Shown one piece after another: positions 6,494 through 13,146 of a stretch of DNA of 13,924 nt. A program made the translations under genes and the position numbers. Under the pieces are notes generated by a model that saw only the letters and a program-made list of their open reading frames with translations, was not told where the DNA came from and did no database searches. Position 1 is the stretch's first letter, and the number at the start of each line of letters is the position of its first letter. This stretch comes from JAFASC01 sp034669505 (GTDB lineage Bacteria > Pseudomonadota > Alphaproteobacteria > Rhizobiales > Beijerinckiaceae), in assembly GCA_034669505.1 (NCBI GenBank), contig JAXDNJ010000064.1:1-13924 (forward strand), written 5' to 3'.

Positions 6494-7609
6494 CTAAACT
6501 GCGGGGGCCGGCGTGGGCTGCATGCGGCGATACACATAATCCGGCGCGGTCTCGGCCGTATCTTCGCTGACGATCGCCTCCACACGATGATGATAAGGCG
6601 AGAGATGGCAGACGGGATCGGCGTTCCGGGCGTCACCTGTGAGCGCCATCGCCTGGCAACGGCAGCCGCCGAAATCCACTTCCTGGCGTGGGCAGGAACG
6701 GCACGGCTCGACCATCCAATCGGTACCGCGGAACGCCTGGAACGCGGGCGAGGCGTACCAGATGTCGGCGACGCCATGCTCGCGCGCGTTCCAGAATTCA
6801 AGGCCGGGAATCGTCTCCGCGGCATGGCAGGGCAGAACCTTGCCGCTCGGCGTGACATTCAGCGTCCGCCGCGCCCAGCCGCCCATGCAGGCTTTCGGAA
6901 AATGCGCGTGATAATCGGGGATGACGTGATCGATGACGATCACGCCTTTGTATTCTTCGCGTAGCGCCTCGACTTCGGCGATGGCGCGCTCTGCCTGGGC
7001 GCGCGACGGCAGCAGCGCGGCACGGTTGGTCTTCGCCCAGCCGTAATATTGCGTGTGCGCGACTTCGACGCGCTTGGCGCCGAGCTCGATCGCGAGTTTC
7101 ACCATTGCGCCGGCGCGCACGACGTTAGCGCGATGGATGACGGCATTCACGGTCAGCGGAAAACCTGCAGCCGTCACCCAGCGCGCAACATCGCGTTTGC
7201 GCGCGAACGCGCCTTCATAGCCGGCAATGCGATCGGCCGATTCCGCTTCGCTGCCCTGGATCGAGAGCTGCACGTGATCGAGTCCGGCGCGCGACAGCTC
7301 GGCGACACGATCTTCGCTGAGGCCGATGCCGGAGGTGATTAGGTTCGTATAGAGGCCGACCTTCGCGCAATGAGCGACAATCTCGACAAGATCGCGCCGC
7401 GATGCGGGCTCGCCACCCGAGAGATGGATGTGCAGGATGCCGAGCTCGGCGGCTTCGGAGAAGATGCGCAGCCATGTCTGCGTATCGAGTTCGCCGGTGC
7501 GTGCATCCATTTCCAACGGATTGGAGCAATAAGGGCAGCCGAGCGGGCAGCGATGCGTCAGCTCCGCGAGCAGCCCGACCGGGCGCGGAACGTTGACCGG
7601 CGCGTTCAT
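6494..7609 (-). CDS. pqqE: PqqE, radical SAM PqqA-peptide cyclase
   Basis: Cytoplasmic radical SAM enzyme that, with PqqD, forms the C-C bond between the Glu and Tyr side chains of PqqA, the first committed step of PQQ synthesis. The 371-aa protein starts at the ATG at 7609, which overlaps the pqqD stop by ATGA. An in-frame extension further upstream lies inside pqqD and is dismissed. The CxxxCxxC cluster site is CPLGCPYC (Cys21, 25, 28), and HLSGGEP (62-68) is the SAM-contact motif. A complete SPASM domain carries auxiliary-cluster ligands at Cys241, Cys261, Cys303, Cys306, Cys316, Cys318 and Cys334. Asp312 in EVDFGGCRC matches the unusual Asp ligand known in the M. extorquens enzyme. It is the last gene of the pqq run. 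No pqqF/G protease gene follows. Confidence 0.97.
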   Translation of the reverse strand: MNAPVNVPRPVGLLAELTHRCPLGCPYCSNPLEMDARTGELDTQTWLRIFSEAAELGILHIHLSGGEPASRRDLVEIVAHCAKVGLYTNLITSGIGLSEDRVAELSRAGLDHVQLSIQGSEAESADRIAGYEGAFARKRDVARWVTAAGFPLTVNAVIHRANVVRAGAMVKLAIELGAKRVEVAHTQYYGWAKTNRAALLPSRAQAERAIAEVEALREEYKGVIVIDHVIPDYHAHFPKACMGGWARRTLNVTPSGKVLPCHAAETIPGLEFWNAREHGVADIWYASPAFQAFRGTDWMVEPCRSCPRQEVDFGGCRCQAMALTGDARNADPVCHLSPYHHRVEAIVSEDTAETAPDYVYRRMQPTPAPAV

Positions 7610-7890
7610 AGTTCGACCATCCGCTTGTCGGCGAGGCCGGCAAGCAGAGTGCGCACATCGGTGTCGATGCGGGCGCGGTCGGCGCCGAACGAGGCGGCGA
7701 GATCGTCGACGATCGCGGCGAGGGTCGCCTCGCCCGTGCAGCGCTTCAGGATTTCGGCGGCGATCGGATCGGCTTTGAGGATGCGCTCCGGCGCAAGCAA
7801 CAGCCATTCGTTGCGCGTGTCGTCGTGTTTCAAACGCACGCCGCGCGGCAGCCGCGGCACGCTGGTCTCGCTGAGGGCTGCGGCGCTCAT
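7606..7890 (-). CDS. pqqD: PqqD, PqqA peptide chaperone
   Basis: A 94-aa RiPP recognition element that binds the PqqA precursor and presents it to PqqE. The family pattern is visible: PRLPRGVRLKHDDTRNEWLLLAPERIL in the N-terminal beta part, then ADPIAAEILKRCTGEATLAAIVDDLA and a helix ending LLAGLADKRMVEL. The start is the ATG at 7890, overlapping the pqqC stop by ATGA. Its own stop overlaps the pqqE start in the same way. An in-frame upstream extension to 8046 runs through pqqC and is a shadow. In Methylorubrum extorquens this domain is fused to the C-terminus of PqqC. Here it is a free protein, as in most other producers. Confidence 0.96.
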   Translation of the reverse strand: MSAAALSETSVPRLPRGVRLKHDDTRNEWLLLAPERILKADPIAAEILKRCTGEATLAAIVDDLAASFGADRARIDTDVRTLLAGLADKRMVEL

Positions 7891-8648
7891 GCGGCGCTCA
7901 CGCGTGTCTGCAGGCCCGCGCCCGGCCGCCAGGCGCCCGGCGGAATCGCACCGGCGACATAGGCGCCCCAGAGCCCGTCGAGCTGCACCCAGAGCACGTC
8001 GGTCTTGAATTCGAGCGCGCGGATCACCGCGTCCTGCTCGGCGCACGTGCGCGCGTGTTCCTTCACGTAAGCCAGCGCGAAATCGGAATCGCGCTGCGCC
8101 TGCGGCGGCCGCGCGGTGAAATAGGCGAGTGTCTCGCGGCTGACGAAATCGTAATGCGCCAGCATGCCGCTCACGCGCTCATTGATGATATCAGGCGAGA
8201 ACAGCTCGGTCAGCGATGAGGCAATTGCTTCGAGCAGACTCTTCTGCGCACAGAAATTCACGTAAGCTTCGACCGCAAAGCGCGTTGCGCCGAGAATGCC
8301 GCGCGTCGAGATCACATAACCGCGCGCGAACCCGAGACTCTCGGTCAGCTTCAGCCAGCGCTCGATGCCGCCCTCGCCCTCGCGCGTGCCGTCGTGATCC
8401 TCGATGCGCTTGCGCCATTCGCGGCGATCGGCGGAGGAAGTCATGCGCGACAAGACTGTCGCATCCTTTATTGGGATCACCGCCTGATAATAATAGCGAT
8501 TGAGCGCCCATGCCTGCACTTCCTCGAATGTGCATTGGCCGGAATGCAGCCTTTTGTGAAAGGGGTGCAGGTTGTGGTAGCGCGTCGCACCGACATGGCG
8601 CAGAGCCGCTTCGAGTTCCTGCGGTGTCAGCGGCTCACGCGCATTCAT
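7887..8648 (-). CDS. pqqC: PqqC, pyrroloquinoline-quinone synthase
   Basis: Cofactor-free oxidase (253 aa, normal length) performing the final ring closure and eight-electron oxidation of AHQQ to PQQ. Most active-site residues of the Klebsiella enzyme are found at +1 numbering: His25, Arg51, Tyr54, Gln55, Arg81, His85 (RIEDHDG), Tyr129, Thr147, Arg158, Tyr176, Arg180 and Lys215. The exception is Klebsiella His154, which falls on Ile155 in the SPDIINERV segment. This comparison is from memory of the Klebsiella numbering. The ATG at 8648 overlaps the pqqB stop by ATGA. The C-terminus ends shortly after the last helix with a short Pro/Gly tail, with no fused PqqD domain. Confidence 0.97.
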   Translation of the reverse strand: MNAREPLTPQELEAALRHVGATRYHNLHPFHKRLHSGQCTFEEVQAWALNRYYYQAVIPIKDATVLSRMTSSADRREWRKRIEDHDGTREGEGGIERWLKLTESLGFARGYVISTRGILGATRFAVEAYVNFCAQKSLLEAIASSLTELFSPDIINERVSGMLAHYDFVSRETLAYFTARPPQAQRDSDFALAYVKEHARTCAEQDAVIRALEFKTDVLWVQLDGLWGAYVAGAIPPGAWRPGAGLQTRVSAA

Positions 8649-9553
8649 AGCGCGATCTCCAGCCCGTCATGCGCGACGATCCAGCCGGCGGCCTCCACCT
8701 TGGCGCGCTCAGGCGAGTCCTCGACAAGAATGGGATTCGAATTGTTGATATGCGTGTAGACGCGCTGCCCGATGTTTGAATTGGCGAAGCGAACCAGCGA
8801 GCCGCGCTCGCCGTCGATCGCGCAATGTCCCATCCGCCACGCGGTTTTCTGCGACAGGCCCATGCGGACCATCTCGTCATCGGTGAATGTCGTGCCGTCG
8901 AAGAATAGCACGTCGGCCCCGTCGACGCGCCGCAGCACATCGGCAGAAACTTCGGCGCAGCCGGGAATGATCACCGCTCGCTGCCCACCCCACGTGACCT
9001 CGACGCCAATCGTCATGTCGCCTTCTCCGCCGATCTCGACGTCCTCGCCTTCGAGATAAAGCGGCACCTTGCCGGGGACGGCGAAAGCACGGATCGAGAA
9101 CCCGAGGCCGGCATCGATCTGTGCCTCCAGAGCAACGGGCATTCTCTGCACAAGCTGCGGATTGAGCACGCCGAACGCACCGTGCTTCGTCTGCTCGAGC
9201 ACGCTCGGACTGCCGTAAATCGTAAAAGCTTGCTGCTCGCGCAAAGTCAAAAGACCCGCGAGGTGGTCGACGTCACCGTTGGTGAGGAAAACTCCCGCAA
9301 TGGGAGTTTGGCGCGTCGCGCCCCGCGGGTGAAGACAGCTGTTTGCGAAAATCTGCTGCCGCAGGTCAGGCGAGGCGTTCAAGAGCAGCCAACGAGTCCC
9401 GTCGGCGCTGATAGCTAGGCTCGACTGTGTCCGGGGCCGGACGCGAGGATCACCTTGCCAAGCGAGGCGGCAATTTGGACAGAGGCAATTCCATTGTGGG
9501 AAGCCGCCGCCCGCCGCCGAACCAAGAACGCGAATCCGCAGCGTATCGGCCAT
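8645..9553 (-). CDS. pqqB: PqqB, metallo-beta-lactamase-fold PQQ biosynthesis oxygenase
   Basis: Member of the metallo-beta-lactamase fold (302 aa, usual length). PqqB is reported to be an iron-dependent hydroxylase acting on the Glu-Tyr dipeptide released from PqqA. Visible family motifs are VLGSAAGGGFPQWNC (9-23), the structural zinc knuckle CLCPNC (Cys23, 25, 28), NASPDLRQQI (59-68), NGDVDHLAGLL (92-102) as the counterpart of the HxHxDH-type metal loop, FFDGTTFTDDEM (217-228), MGHCAI (241-246) and YTHINNSNPIL (266-276). The ATG at 9553 follows a GGATGTGA sequence that is only a weak Shine-Dalgarno. It lies 34 bp after pqqA with a hairpin between, so its expression is probably lower than that of pqqA. 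Confidence is high from the motif order and operon position. Confidence 0.97.
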   Translation of the reverse strand: MADTLRIRVLGSAAGGGFPQWNCLCPNCRLAWQGDPRVRPRTQSSLAISADGTRWLLLNASPDLRQQIFANSCLHPRGATRQTPIAGVFLTNGDVDHLAGLLTLREQQAFTIYGSPSVLEQTKHGAFGVLNPQLVQRMPVALEAQIDAGLGFSIRAFAVPGKVPLYLEGEDVEIGGEGDMTIGVEVTWGGQRAVIIPGCAEVSADVLRRVDGADVLFFDGTTFTDDEMVRMGLSQKTAWRMGHCAIDGERGSLVRFANSNIGQRVYTHINNSNPILVEDSPERAKVEAAGWIVAHDGLEIAL

Positions 9554-9558
9554 TCACA

Positions 9559-9576
9559 TCCGCTCGGAAAAGCGGA
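9559..9576 (-). other. Intercistronic hairpin between pqqA and pqqB
   Basis: Six-base arms TCCGCT (9559-9564) and AGCGGA (9571-9576) flank a six-base loop in the 34-bp pqqA-pqqB gap, five bases before the pqqB ATG. No T-run follows. It may stabilise or partly terminate the pqqA message, or limit pqqB translation. Function is inferred only. Confidence 0.5.
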
Positions 9577-9587
9577 CGTGCGGCCGT

Positions 9588-9665
9588 TTAGATTTCCGCT
9601 GACGCGTAGCTGGTGACTTCCATGCCAACGCAAACTTCGGTGAGAACTGGGGTTGTCCAGGCCAT
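9588..9665 (-). CDS. pqqA: PqqA, PQQ precursor peptide
   Basis: Ribosomal precursor peptide of 25 aa, MAWTTPVLTEVCVGMEVTSY followed by ASAEI. Glu16 and Tyr20 form the invariant E-X3-Y pair from which the whole PQQ skeleton is made. The start is the ATG at 9665, preceded by GAGAGGAG (9673-9680) with a seven-base spacer, the best ribosome binding site in the window. The longer in-frame reading upstream is not needed and includes the promoter. It is the first gene of pqqABCDE and diverges from a small secreted-protein gene about 200 bp away. Because the peptide is consumed one per PQQ molecule, a strong ribosome binding site and downstream hairpin fit its need for excess expression over the enzymes. 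Confidence 0.97.
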   Translation of the reverse strand: MAWTTPVLTEVCVGMEVTSYASAEI

Positions 9666-9726
9666 TGATCGACTCCTCTCAGGATTAGCCGCCACTGCCT
9701 TTTGGATGAGCAGGACGCCTGACCCT

Positions 9727-9755
9727 AATCTAGGCTTCGGCGCGCCGTTTGCCAA
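9727..9755 (-). promoter_or_regulatory. Candidate sigma70-type promoter of the pqq operon
   Basis: On the minus strand TTGGCA (9750-9755, five of six matches to TTGACA) is followed after exactly 17 bp by TAGATT (9727-9732, four of six matches to TATAAT). Transcription would start near 9720, giving a leader of roughly 55 nt before the pqqA ATG. The remaining 9756-9871 shows no further recognisable site. Confidence 0.5.
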
Positions 9756-9871
9756 CTCTTTTCCTGCGCTGGCTGAGGGGGTTTTGCCACAGATCGGCTT
9801 GCCGCCTGAATGAGCAACCAAGCCCCGGACCTGGCGTTGTCTCACGTCAAGAACCACAGCGGAGGAAACCA

Positions 9872-10138
9872 ATGCACGCAAAAACAATCTTGACCGGAGC
9901 GGCGCTCGCATCGGCATTGCTCATCGGCTCGGCAGCCTGGGCTCAGCAAACAGGCGGGGCGGGAAGCACCACTGGGCCCGCGGCGGGAGGCAACGTCCAG
10001 CCGAGCACAGCGATCCAGAAGGAGAACACCGGCGGCTCAGACGGCAGGTCCGCCACGAGCGCTCCTACGGCCGCCGGCGGCGCGGCTGGCGTGGAAGGCA
10101 AGCCCGGCAACAAGTCGGGCCGGTCCGAGAAGAAGTAG
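9872..10138 (+). CDS. Small secreted Gly/Ala/Ser-rich hypothetical protein
   Basis: An 88-aa protein with a textbook signal peptide: MHAKTILTGAALASALLIGS, then AAWA-QQ, with cleavage expected after residue 24. The mature part of about 64 residues is low complexity, rich in Gly, Ala, Ser and Thr, and ends in a basic GKPGNKSGRSEKK tail. It contains no cysteine and no recognisable domain, and is likely unstructured in the periplasm or outside. The ATG at 9872 follows GGAGGA (9861-9866), a strong ribosome binding site, so the gene is probably expressed. Similar short exported Gly-rich proteins are common in Hyphomicrobiales without known roles. It diverges from pqqA but need not be functionally linked. 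A hairpin follows the stop. Confidence 0.75.
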   Translation: MHAKTILTGAALASALLIGSAAWAQQTGGAGSTTGPAAGGNVQPSTAIQKENTGGSDGRSATSAPTAAGGAAGVEGKPGNKSGRSEKK

Positions 10139-10160
10139 CACTCCGCGGGTTACAGCAAAG

Positions 10161-10181
10161 CGGCCGGGGCTTGCCCGGCCG
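10161..10181. terminator. Hairpin between two convergent genes, likely shared terminator
   Basis: Eight-base G/C arms, CGGCCGGG (10161-10168) and CCCGGCCG (10174-10181), flank a five-base loop. It lies between the stops at 10138 (plus) and 10190 (minus). No plus-strand T-run follows, and the minus strand has only CTTT, so termination efficiency is uncertain. Confidence 0.6.
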
Positions 10182-10189
10182 AATGCTGC

Positions 10190-10600
10190 CTACCGATACC
10201 GCTGGATCTCGCTCTTCCGCTGTTGCTTGCGCGCTTTGCGCGCAGCGTAGCGAGCATCGCGCTCGGCCTTTTGGTCGGTTTCCAGCGCCTCTTTGCGCGC
10301 GATCTCTTCGAGCCGAAGCTGCTCCTGCAGCTCGGCTTCGAGCCGTAGCTGCTCCTGCCGGGCTGCCTCTTCGGCGGCCTTGCGTGCAGCCTCTTCGGCT
10401 TCCTTGATCTTGCGCTTGCGCTCGCGTTCGGTCTCGCGAACCTTACGCGCCTCGATGACCTCCCGACGCTTGGCTTCTTTTTCGAGAACGGCGGGATCGT
10501 TGGGCTCCGGCCTGGAGCGGAACTTTTCGAGCTGGGCTTTTCTTGCGTTCGCCGCTTCTGTTTGGCGGTCTTGAAAGTTGTGTCCGTTGAAAGGCGGCAT
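10190..10600 (-). CDS. DUF6481-like coiled-coil protein
   Basis: A 136-aa, highly charged cytoplasmic protein. The N-terminus MPPFNGHNFQDRQTEAANAR followed by KAQLEKFRSRP and a short Pro-Asn-Asp-Pro turn matches small alphaproteobacterial proteins I know as the DUF6481 family, which has no assigned role. From about residue 37 to 130 it is almost entirely Glu, Lys, Arg, Ala and Gln, expected to be one long helix or coiled coil. EQLRLE occurs twice (83-88 and 93-98). The tail is very basic (RKARKQQRKSEIQRYR), which could contact nucleic acid, though that is speculation. The start is the ATG at 10600 with GGAAGAG before it. An in-frame extension to 10693 has no support. It is monocistronic between a shared terminator hairpin and the hydrolase gene upstream. 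Confidence 0.75.
   Translation of the reverse strand: MPPFNGHNFQDRQTEAANARKAQLEKFRSRPEPNDPAVLEKEAKRREVIEARKVRETERERKRKIKEAEEAARKAAEEAARQEQLRLEAELQEQLRLEEIARKEALETDQKAERDARYAARKARKQQRKSEIQRYR
10307..10358. repeat. Short direct repeat inside the DUF6481-like gene
   Basis: Two 22-bp copies (10307-10328 and 10337-10358) differ at a single base and are offset by 30 bp. They encode the duplicated EQLRLE segment of the coiled coil. The 30-bp period keeps the frame and suggests a small internal duplication. Confidence 0.7.
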
Positions 10601-10741
10601 CTCTTCCAGTGATCTGATGATGAGGGTGGCGGCGCGGTCCTGCCATAGCGGCCCGCAAAGGGCAACTGACCATGGTGCGCCGCAGCAATGCAAATGGGTT
10701 ATGGCACAGCAGGCGTCAAGTGGGCTCGCCTGAGCTGCACC

Positions 10742-12328
10742 TCAGATTCCCGCGGCGCCGCCGTCGGAGCGAGGGTCGTGCATCGCTTCGACGTGCCCAT
10801 CGCGATAGCGCACCAGCGCACCGGCGTGGCCGACATTCTCGTCATATGAGGACAGCATTTCTACCTCGTGACCGACGGAGCGCAGGCGCTCGATGATCTG
10901 GGGATCGAAGCGATCTTCGAGCCGTAACGCGCGACTCGGCGATGCCCATGTCCGCCCGAATAGAAAACGCGGTGCGTCGATCGCATCCCCGAGGCTTTCG
11001 CCAAGCAGGTAGCGCGTGAAAACCTGCGCCTGGAATTGCGGCTGGCCGTCGCCGCCCATCGCGCCGTAGGCCATCACGCGTCCATCGTCGAAGGACGCGA
11101 GCGCCGGATTGAGCGTGTGAAACGGCCGCCGGCCCGGGGTGAGCGGATTCATCGCGTTCGCATCGAGCGAAAATGAAACGCCGCGATTTTGCATGAGCAC
11201 GCCAGTTCGCGGCAGCACGCAGCCCGATCCATATTCCCAATAAAGCGACTGGATGTACGACACCGCGAGGCCGCTCGCATCGATCGCGCCCATCCAAACC
11301 GTATCGCCATTCGCTGGCGCAACGGGATAGGACGCGGCCTTGTTCATCGATATCGCATCGGCTTCGCCCTGCAGTGCTTGCGGCGTCAGGAAAGATGCGG
11401 GCGCATGTTTCAGGCGCTCGAAATCGGTGCAGACCTGATCGCGAATCGTCAGCGCGCGCTTTGAGGCCTCGATCAAGCCGTGAATGTGCTCGAACGAATC
11501 TCTGCGGGCAACCTTCAGCCGATCGAAAATCCCGAGGATCAGCAGGGACGCGAGCCCCTGCGTCGGCGGCGGCGAATTATAGTGGCTGCGGCCTTGGAGA
11601 TGCAGTTCGAGCGCGTCGCGTGCGATGGCGCGATAAGCCGCGATGTCCTCGCGGGTAAGCGGCGCACCGATTTCCTCGAGATCGGCCGCGAGCTCGCGTC
11701 CGACGTCGCCGCGATAGAAATCGTCGAGACCGGCACGCGCCAGCTGGTCGAGCGTGTCGGATAGTTTTTCCGCGCGCCGGATCGTGCCAGCTTCCGGAAA
11801 CTTGTCGTCGACGAGAAAGCGCGCGGCAAATCCCGGCGCTTCTTTGAGCATGTCGAATTCGAATGGCTTTCCATGCGCCTCCGAGCGCGATTGCGGATAG
11901 CCGTCGCGCCCGAAGCGGATCGCTTCGCGCAATAAATCCGCAAGCGGCAGCCTGCCGCCAAGCGCCTTCGCAAGTTCGAGCGCCAGCGCCCAGCCGCCGA
12001 TCGCGCCGGGCACCGTCAGCGCGGCAAGCGGCCCACGCGGCGGGATCGCGTCGTAACCGAGCCCGCGATAATAGGCGATCGTCGCGTTGCGCCCGGCAAA
12101 ACCGCAGGCCTCGATATAACGCACGCGGCCGTTCGCCTCGCGCACAAGCCAAAAACCATCGCCGCCTACCGAGTTCATATGCGGGTAGACCATGGCGATG
12201 GTCGCCGCCATGCTGAGCATCGCCTCGATCGCGTTGCCGCCTTCGGCGAGAATGTTGCGGCCGGTTTCGGCGGCAAGAATGTGTGGCGCCGCAGCCGCGG
12301 CACGCGAAAAGGTCGGCGTGTCGATCAA
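10742..12328 (-). CDS. Gamma-glutamyltransferase-family Ntn hydrolase, HpxW-like
   Basis: A 528-aa proenzyme of the gamma-glutamyltranspeptidase family, which cleaves itself before a Thr that becomes the N-terminal nucleophile of the small subunit. The large-subunit part includes GGNAIEAMLSMAATIAMVYP (30-49) and NSVGGDGFW (52-60). The predicted cut is Gly-Asp|Thr343, in GDTVWMGAID, and GAMGGDGQPQFQ (422-433) supplies the later conserved glycines. True GGTs have a T-T-H-x-S type motif at the nucleophile. TVWMG followed by AVSYIQS and YGSG is instead the pattern I associate with HpxW-type oxamate amidohydrolases, so glutathione may not be the substrate. There is no signal peptide, so it is cytoplasmic. 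The start is TTG at 12328 with GAGGA upstream; an in-frame stop lies just before it and the next Met is too late. TTG overlaps the stop of the upstream pseudouridine synthase gene. Confidence 0.88.
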   Translation of the reverse strand: MIDTPTFSRAAAAAPHILAAETGRNILAEGGNAIEAMLSMAATIAMVYPHMNSVGGDGFWLVREANGRVRYIEACGFAGRNATIAYYRGLGYDAIPPRGPLAALTVPGAIGGWALALELAKALGGRLPLADLLREAIRFGRDGYPQSRSEAHGKPFEFDMLKEAPGFAARFLVDDKFPEAGTIRRAEKLSDTLDQLARAGLDDFYRGDVGRELAADLEEIGAPLTREDIAAYRAIARDALELHLQGRSHYNSPPPTQGLASLLILGIFDRLKVARRDSFEHIHGLIEASKRALTIRDQVCTDFERLKHAPASFLTPQALQGEADAISMNKAASYPVAPANGDTVWMGAIDASGLAVSYIQSLYWEYGSGCVLPRTGVLMQNRGVSFSLDANAMNPLTPGRRPFHTLNPALASFDDGRVMAYGAMGGDGQPQFQAQVFTRYLLGESLGDAIDAPRFLFGRTWASPSRALRLEDRFDPQIIERLRSVGHEVEMLSSYDENVGHAGALVRYRDGHVEAMHDPRSDGGAAGI

Positions 12329-13068
12329 GAGAAAGCTTCCTCATTCTGTTTCGTTGCCATGGTGTGCTCCGGCACTCCCATCCATCCGCAGGCTTGCAAC
12401 GCGGCTTGCATATGGTCCGGCACGGGCGCCTCGACGGCGGTCGGCGGTTTGTGCTTGTCGATCGGCACGACGATGCGGCGCGCATGCAGATGCAGCGGCG
12501 GCGCGCCGACCGCTTTGCCATTTCCGTAAACGGCATCGCCAAGAATCGGCCAGCCCATTGCGGCGCAATGGACGCGCAGCTGATGCGTGCGTCCGGTCAG
12601 GGGCTCGAGTTCCATGAACGCGAGCGGCGCGCCCTGCGGCGATACGCCCCGCCCGAGCACGCGCCATCGCGTTTGCGACGGCAGGCCCGCAGGATCGATC
12701 TTCATCCACCAGCCGCGATCGGCATCGAGCCGGCCGAGCGGCAGGTCGATTTCGCCCTCATCCGCAGCGGGGTTGCCCTCGACCACAGTCCAATAGGTCT
12801 TCTCGATGCGTCCCTGCTTGAACAGCTGCATCAGCCGCTGCAGCGCCTTGCGGTGGCGACCGAGCACCAGGCAGCCGGAGGTGTCGCGGTCGAGCCGATG
12901 CGCCAAAGCCGGGCTGCGCGGCAGGCCGAAGCGCAGCGCGTCGAAATAGGCCTCCAGGTTTTCGCCGCCTTTCGGGCCCCTATGGACGGGAATACCTGCG
13001 GGCTTGTCGACGACCAGCATCAGACCGTCGCGATGCAGCAGCCGGGCGATAAGCTCTTCCGGAGTCAT
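12325..13068 (-). CDS. RluA-family RNA pseudouridine synthase
   Basis: Isomerises a uridine in rRNA or tRNA to pseudouridine. The 247-aa protein from the ATG at 13068 begins directly with the catalytic fold (LMLVVDKPAGIPVHRG, 16-31) and has no S4 RNA-binding domain, placing it with RluA/TruC-like rather than RluB/C/D types. The catalytic motif HRLDRDTSG spans 57-65 with Asp60 as nucleophile. LEPLTGRTHQLRVHCAAMGWPILGDAVYG is the conserved second motif. The target site cannot be deduced. A long in-frame extension to 13767 runs antisense through ftsY and is rejected. The stop overlaps the TTG start of the hydrolase gene by four bases, so the two are likely co-translated though biochemically unrelated. 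Its start diverges from ftsY with a 78-bp gap. Confidence 0.92.
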   Translation of the reverse strand: MTPEELIARLLHRDGLMLVVDKPAGIPVHRGPKGGENLEAYFDALRFGLPRSPALAHRLDRDTSGCLVLGRHRKALQRLMQLFKQGRIEKTYWTVVEGNPAADEGEIDLPLGRLDADRGWWMKIDPAGLPSQTRWRVLGRGVSPQGAPLAFMELEPLTGRTHQLRVHCAAMGWPILGDAVYGNGKAVGAPPLHLHARRIVVPIDKHKPPTAVEAPVPDHMQAALQACGWMGVPEHTMATKQNEEAFS

Positions 13069-13146
13069 GTGAAGGCTATCCGGGAGAGAGGCTGGTATCG
13101 TCAAGGGCGCGGCCCCATTTGACGGTTTCCCGCGCACTGTGAGCCG

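Noticed and set aside
6484..6496. Possible terminator after pqqE (TAGAG/CTCTA)
   Set aside because: Only five A/T-containing pairs, overlapping the stop codon and with no T-run on the minus strand.
7610..7807. N-terminal extension of pqqE into pqqD
   Set aside because: The extension translates to Arg-rich shadow residues, while pqqD is intact in another frame and the ATG at 7609 gives the conserved PqqE N-terminus.
12283..13122. Plus-strand open frame antisense to the pseudouridine synthase
   Set aside because: The minus strand encodes the HRLDRDTSG catalytic motif. The plus frame is shadow sequence.
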